A DNA stretch of 64,000 nucleotides from Athripsodes cinereus (taxonomy: Eukaryota > Arthropoda > Insecta > Trichoptera > Leptoceridae), in the NCBI GenBank assembly GCA_947579605.1, contig OX388313.1, forward strand, positions 30,259,214-30,323,213. Reading direction: 5' to 3'. Shown here piece after piece: positions 62,633 through 64,000 of this stretch. Position numbers and translations under genes: made by a program. Within the stretch, counting starts at the first letter, position 1. Every line of letters begins with the position of its first letter. The notes beneath the pieces were generated by a model. It searched no databases, was not told the origin of the DNA, and saw only the letters and a list, made by a program, of their open reading frames with translations.

Positions 62633-62785
62633 GTTGTCTCTTATTTCATGTAAATTTAACACACGAAACTATCCCATAAGGCTTAGAAAAGACAACGTTA
62701 CCTTATACGGTAGTGCCCTGGATGGGATGAACCCGCAAACCGTCCTTATCTCGAGGTGTACTTTGTCCAATCAAGCTATCAGGCG
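62633..62785 (-). mobile_element. tRNA-derived SINE (family 2)
   Basis: On the reverse strand: TAGCTTGATTGGACAAAGT (A-box region), GCGGGTTCATCCCATCC (B-box region), then CAGGGCACTACC and a body matching the copy at 57641. The A and B boxes are better kept here. Confidence 0.65.
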
Positions 62786-63381
62786 ACATACCGAAAGCTT
62801 CGAAATTCTGTCTTAAAAACCACAATGACAGCTTCACGTGTAGCTTTTGTTCATATGTAACCTCTTACAATAGTTAATTTTATTATTGTTGAAACGAAAA
62901 TCGCAATAATGACTTGAATATTACATGTTCAATCTTCTCATATACCTACATTTGAACAGCCGTTCCTCTTTTAATACACATTTCGTTATATGAGGCCATT
63001 GGCCTTTAATCGCAATATTCATATTATAAATACGTATATCATACCTCTATATATGATATATATTTACATATTATATCTTTATCCATTTATTAGCATGATC
63101 TTTATGGGCCGATATACATAGAATAAATTATAACGATATTGAAGGAAACGTTCCTTTATAAATATGATTTTGTTTTGCAGTCGGCATCATGGTTCTGAAA
63201 GATCCTTTTGGGCCAGGTTTTCCAGCAGGGTTACTCTTGACACGATCTAAATACGATCTTAATCTTGTCTTGATCTAAAAGTCTAAGATGCGAGAAGTGA
63301 CTAGTAAAAAAAATGCGTGCATGCCAATACTGCGGTAGCTTAGGATAGTCGTTTTCAACATTTACATGAGTATCATAGTTG

Positions 63382-63917
63382 TAGTGATGTGAGAAGAGAA
63401 AATTCTCCAAAGTAATTTCTCGAGAACGAGAAATTACTCCGAGAATTTCTCCTCTGATGGAAGAGAAATTTCTCTCAATAATTTTTCTTAGTGGTGTTAT
63501 GACCTTTCGCCCAGTAGGTACACTTCGCAACCAACCTGATTGATCCAAAAATTTGTGGGGCTGATTAAGGCCCAAATCAGAGGTTATTAACACTTTTTTA
63601 CCGGCAATTTTTTTTTTACTTAAATATGGGCATGTGGGGTGTCAAACATCAAGATTTTTCATCAGTTATTAGCACTTTTTTCTATGTAGGTACCTAACAT
63701 TTTTTTGTTTCCATAATTAATTGTAGCCATATTGGCGATAAATTGTCTCAACATTTGTACATTGTTATTGATTGATTGAATAAAGTATTTATTATTATTA
63801 TACTGTTAAATAAAAAATAAAAAAAATTCTCCGAAAATTCTCTACTTCGAGAAATTTACCAAGAAATTTCTCGGTAAATTTCTCGAAAAATTATTTCTTG
63901 AGAATTCCACAACACTA
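63382..63917. mobile_element. hAT-type MITE with palindromic subterminal repeats
   Basis: 536-bp element. Ends TAGTGATGTGAGAA and (complement of right end) TAGTGTTGTGGAAT; flanks CATAGTTG (63374-63381) and CATAATTG (63918-63925), a 7 of 8 target duplication. Both ends carry several copies of the palindrome-like GAGAAATTTCTC, likely transposase-binding sites. The reverse-strand frame 63231-63593 crosses the left end and is not a credible protein. The interior holds one inverted 98-bp unit. Confidence 0.75.
63594..63705 (-). repeat. Solitary copy of the 98-bp unit
   Basis: Reads in reverse TAGGTACCTACATAGAAAAA, AGTGCTAATAACTGATGAAA and GACACCCCACATGCCCATAT, i.e. the unit of the array at 22890-23945 with several substitutions. 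Located inside the hAT-type MITE at 63382-63917. Confidence 0.8.
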
Positions 63918-64000
63918 CATAATTGTATTATGTGACGTAAACCCAAGAATGTACCAGAAACTGGTGTATATATTAATATCGTTGTGATATTGATCTATTT

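Larger units (their letters stand above)
54201..64000. other. Downstream intergenic region, transposon-rich
   Basis: After the E75 3' end I see no host gene. Bases 54.2-57.3 kb are AT-rich low complexity with TTA and GAT microsatellites (for example GAT repeats near 56787-56811). From 57.4 kb the sequence is a patchwork of SINEs, hAT-type elements, LINE RT C-terminal remnants and a long TG run, listed separately. A 75-codon open frame at 60496-60723 has no domain I recognise and no flanking gene context, so I leave it uncalled. Confidence 0.7.

Noticed and set aside
63231..63593. 120-codon reverse-strand open frame
   Set aside because: Crosses the left end of a MITE with repetitive GAGAAATTTCTC; composition reflects the repeat.

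Overview
This is an AT-rich insect nuclear window built around the 3' two thirds of one gene, the ecdysone-inducible nuclear receptor E75 (Eip75B / NR1D3), on the + strand. Four coding segments with matching GT/AG splice sites and compatible phases make two isoforms. E75B is 29624-30029 + 48285-48520 + 51249-52895, 762 residues, lacking the first zinc finger. E75D is 44873-44948 + 48285-48520 + 51249-52895, 652 residues from the first ATG or 648 from the second, lacking both fingers. The first-zinc-finger exon used by E75A/E75C was not recognisable and probably lies 5' of base 1. If so, bases 1 to about 29000 are largely A/C intron plus the E75B promoter region.

Layout. 1-28980: intronic or upstream DNA with LINE 3' ends, SINEs, MITEs and a 98-bp tandem array (about 22.9-23.95 kb). 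Two GC-richer patches near 13.35-13.42 and 26.36-26.46 kb could be enhancers. 28980-29623: E75B promoter and leader, with a RORE-type site, an everted repeat, an Inr-rich cluster and four short uORFs. 29624-30029: E75B exon. 30030-48284: an 18-kb intron containing the E75D promoter (Inr plus an exact DPE match) and its 76-nt coding exon. 48285-48520: hinge exon. 51249-52895: one exon for the whole ligand-binding domain and the F region. 52896 onward: AU-rich 3'UTR. From about 54.8 kb to the end I see no host gene, only transposon debris: hAT-type elements, two SINE families and LINE RT C-termini.

How the parts work together. In known insects the full-length E75 isoforms bind DNA, while B and D keep the haem-binding domain and act through protein contacts, notably by blocking HR3. 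This locus shows the genomic basis: alternative promoters skip zero, one or two zinc-finger modules. A RORE-like site at the B promoter and a pair of imperfect ecdysone-type inverted repeats in the upstream intron fit feedback and hormone control, but both are motif-level inferences.

Organism. Certainly an insect. The order is not settled. LBD wording (for example MYTKLKSCLQTVINQNRP) and the AT/TAGGTACCTA-rich non-coding DNA lean me towards Hemiptera rather than Lepidoptera, at low confidence.
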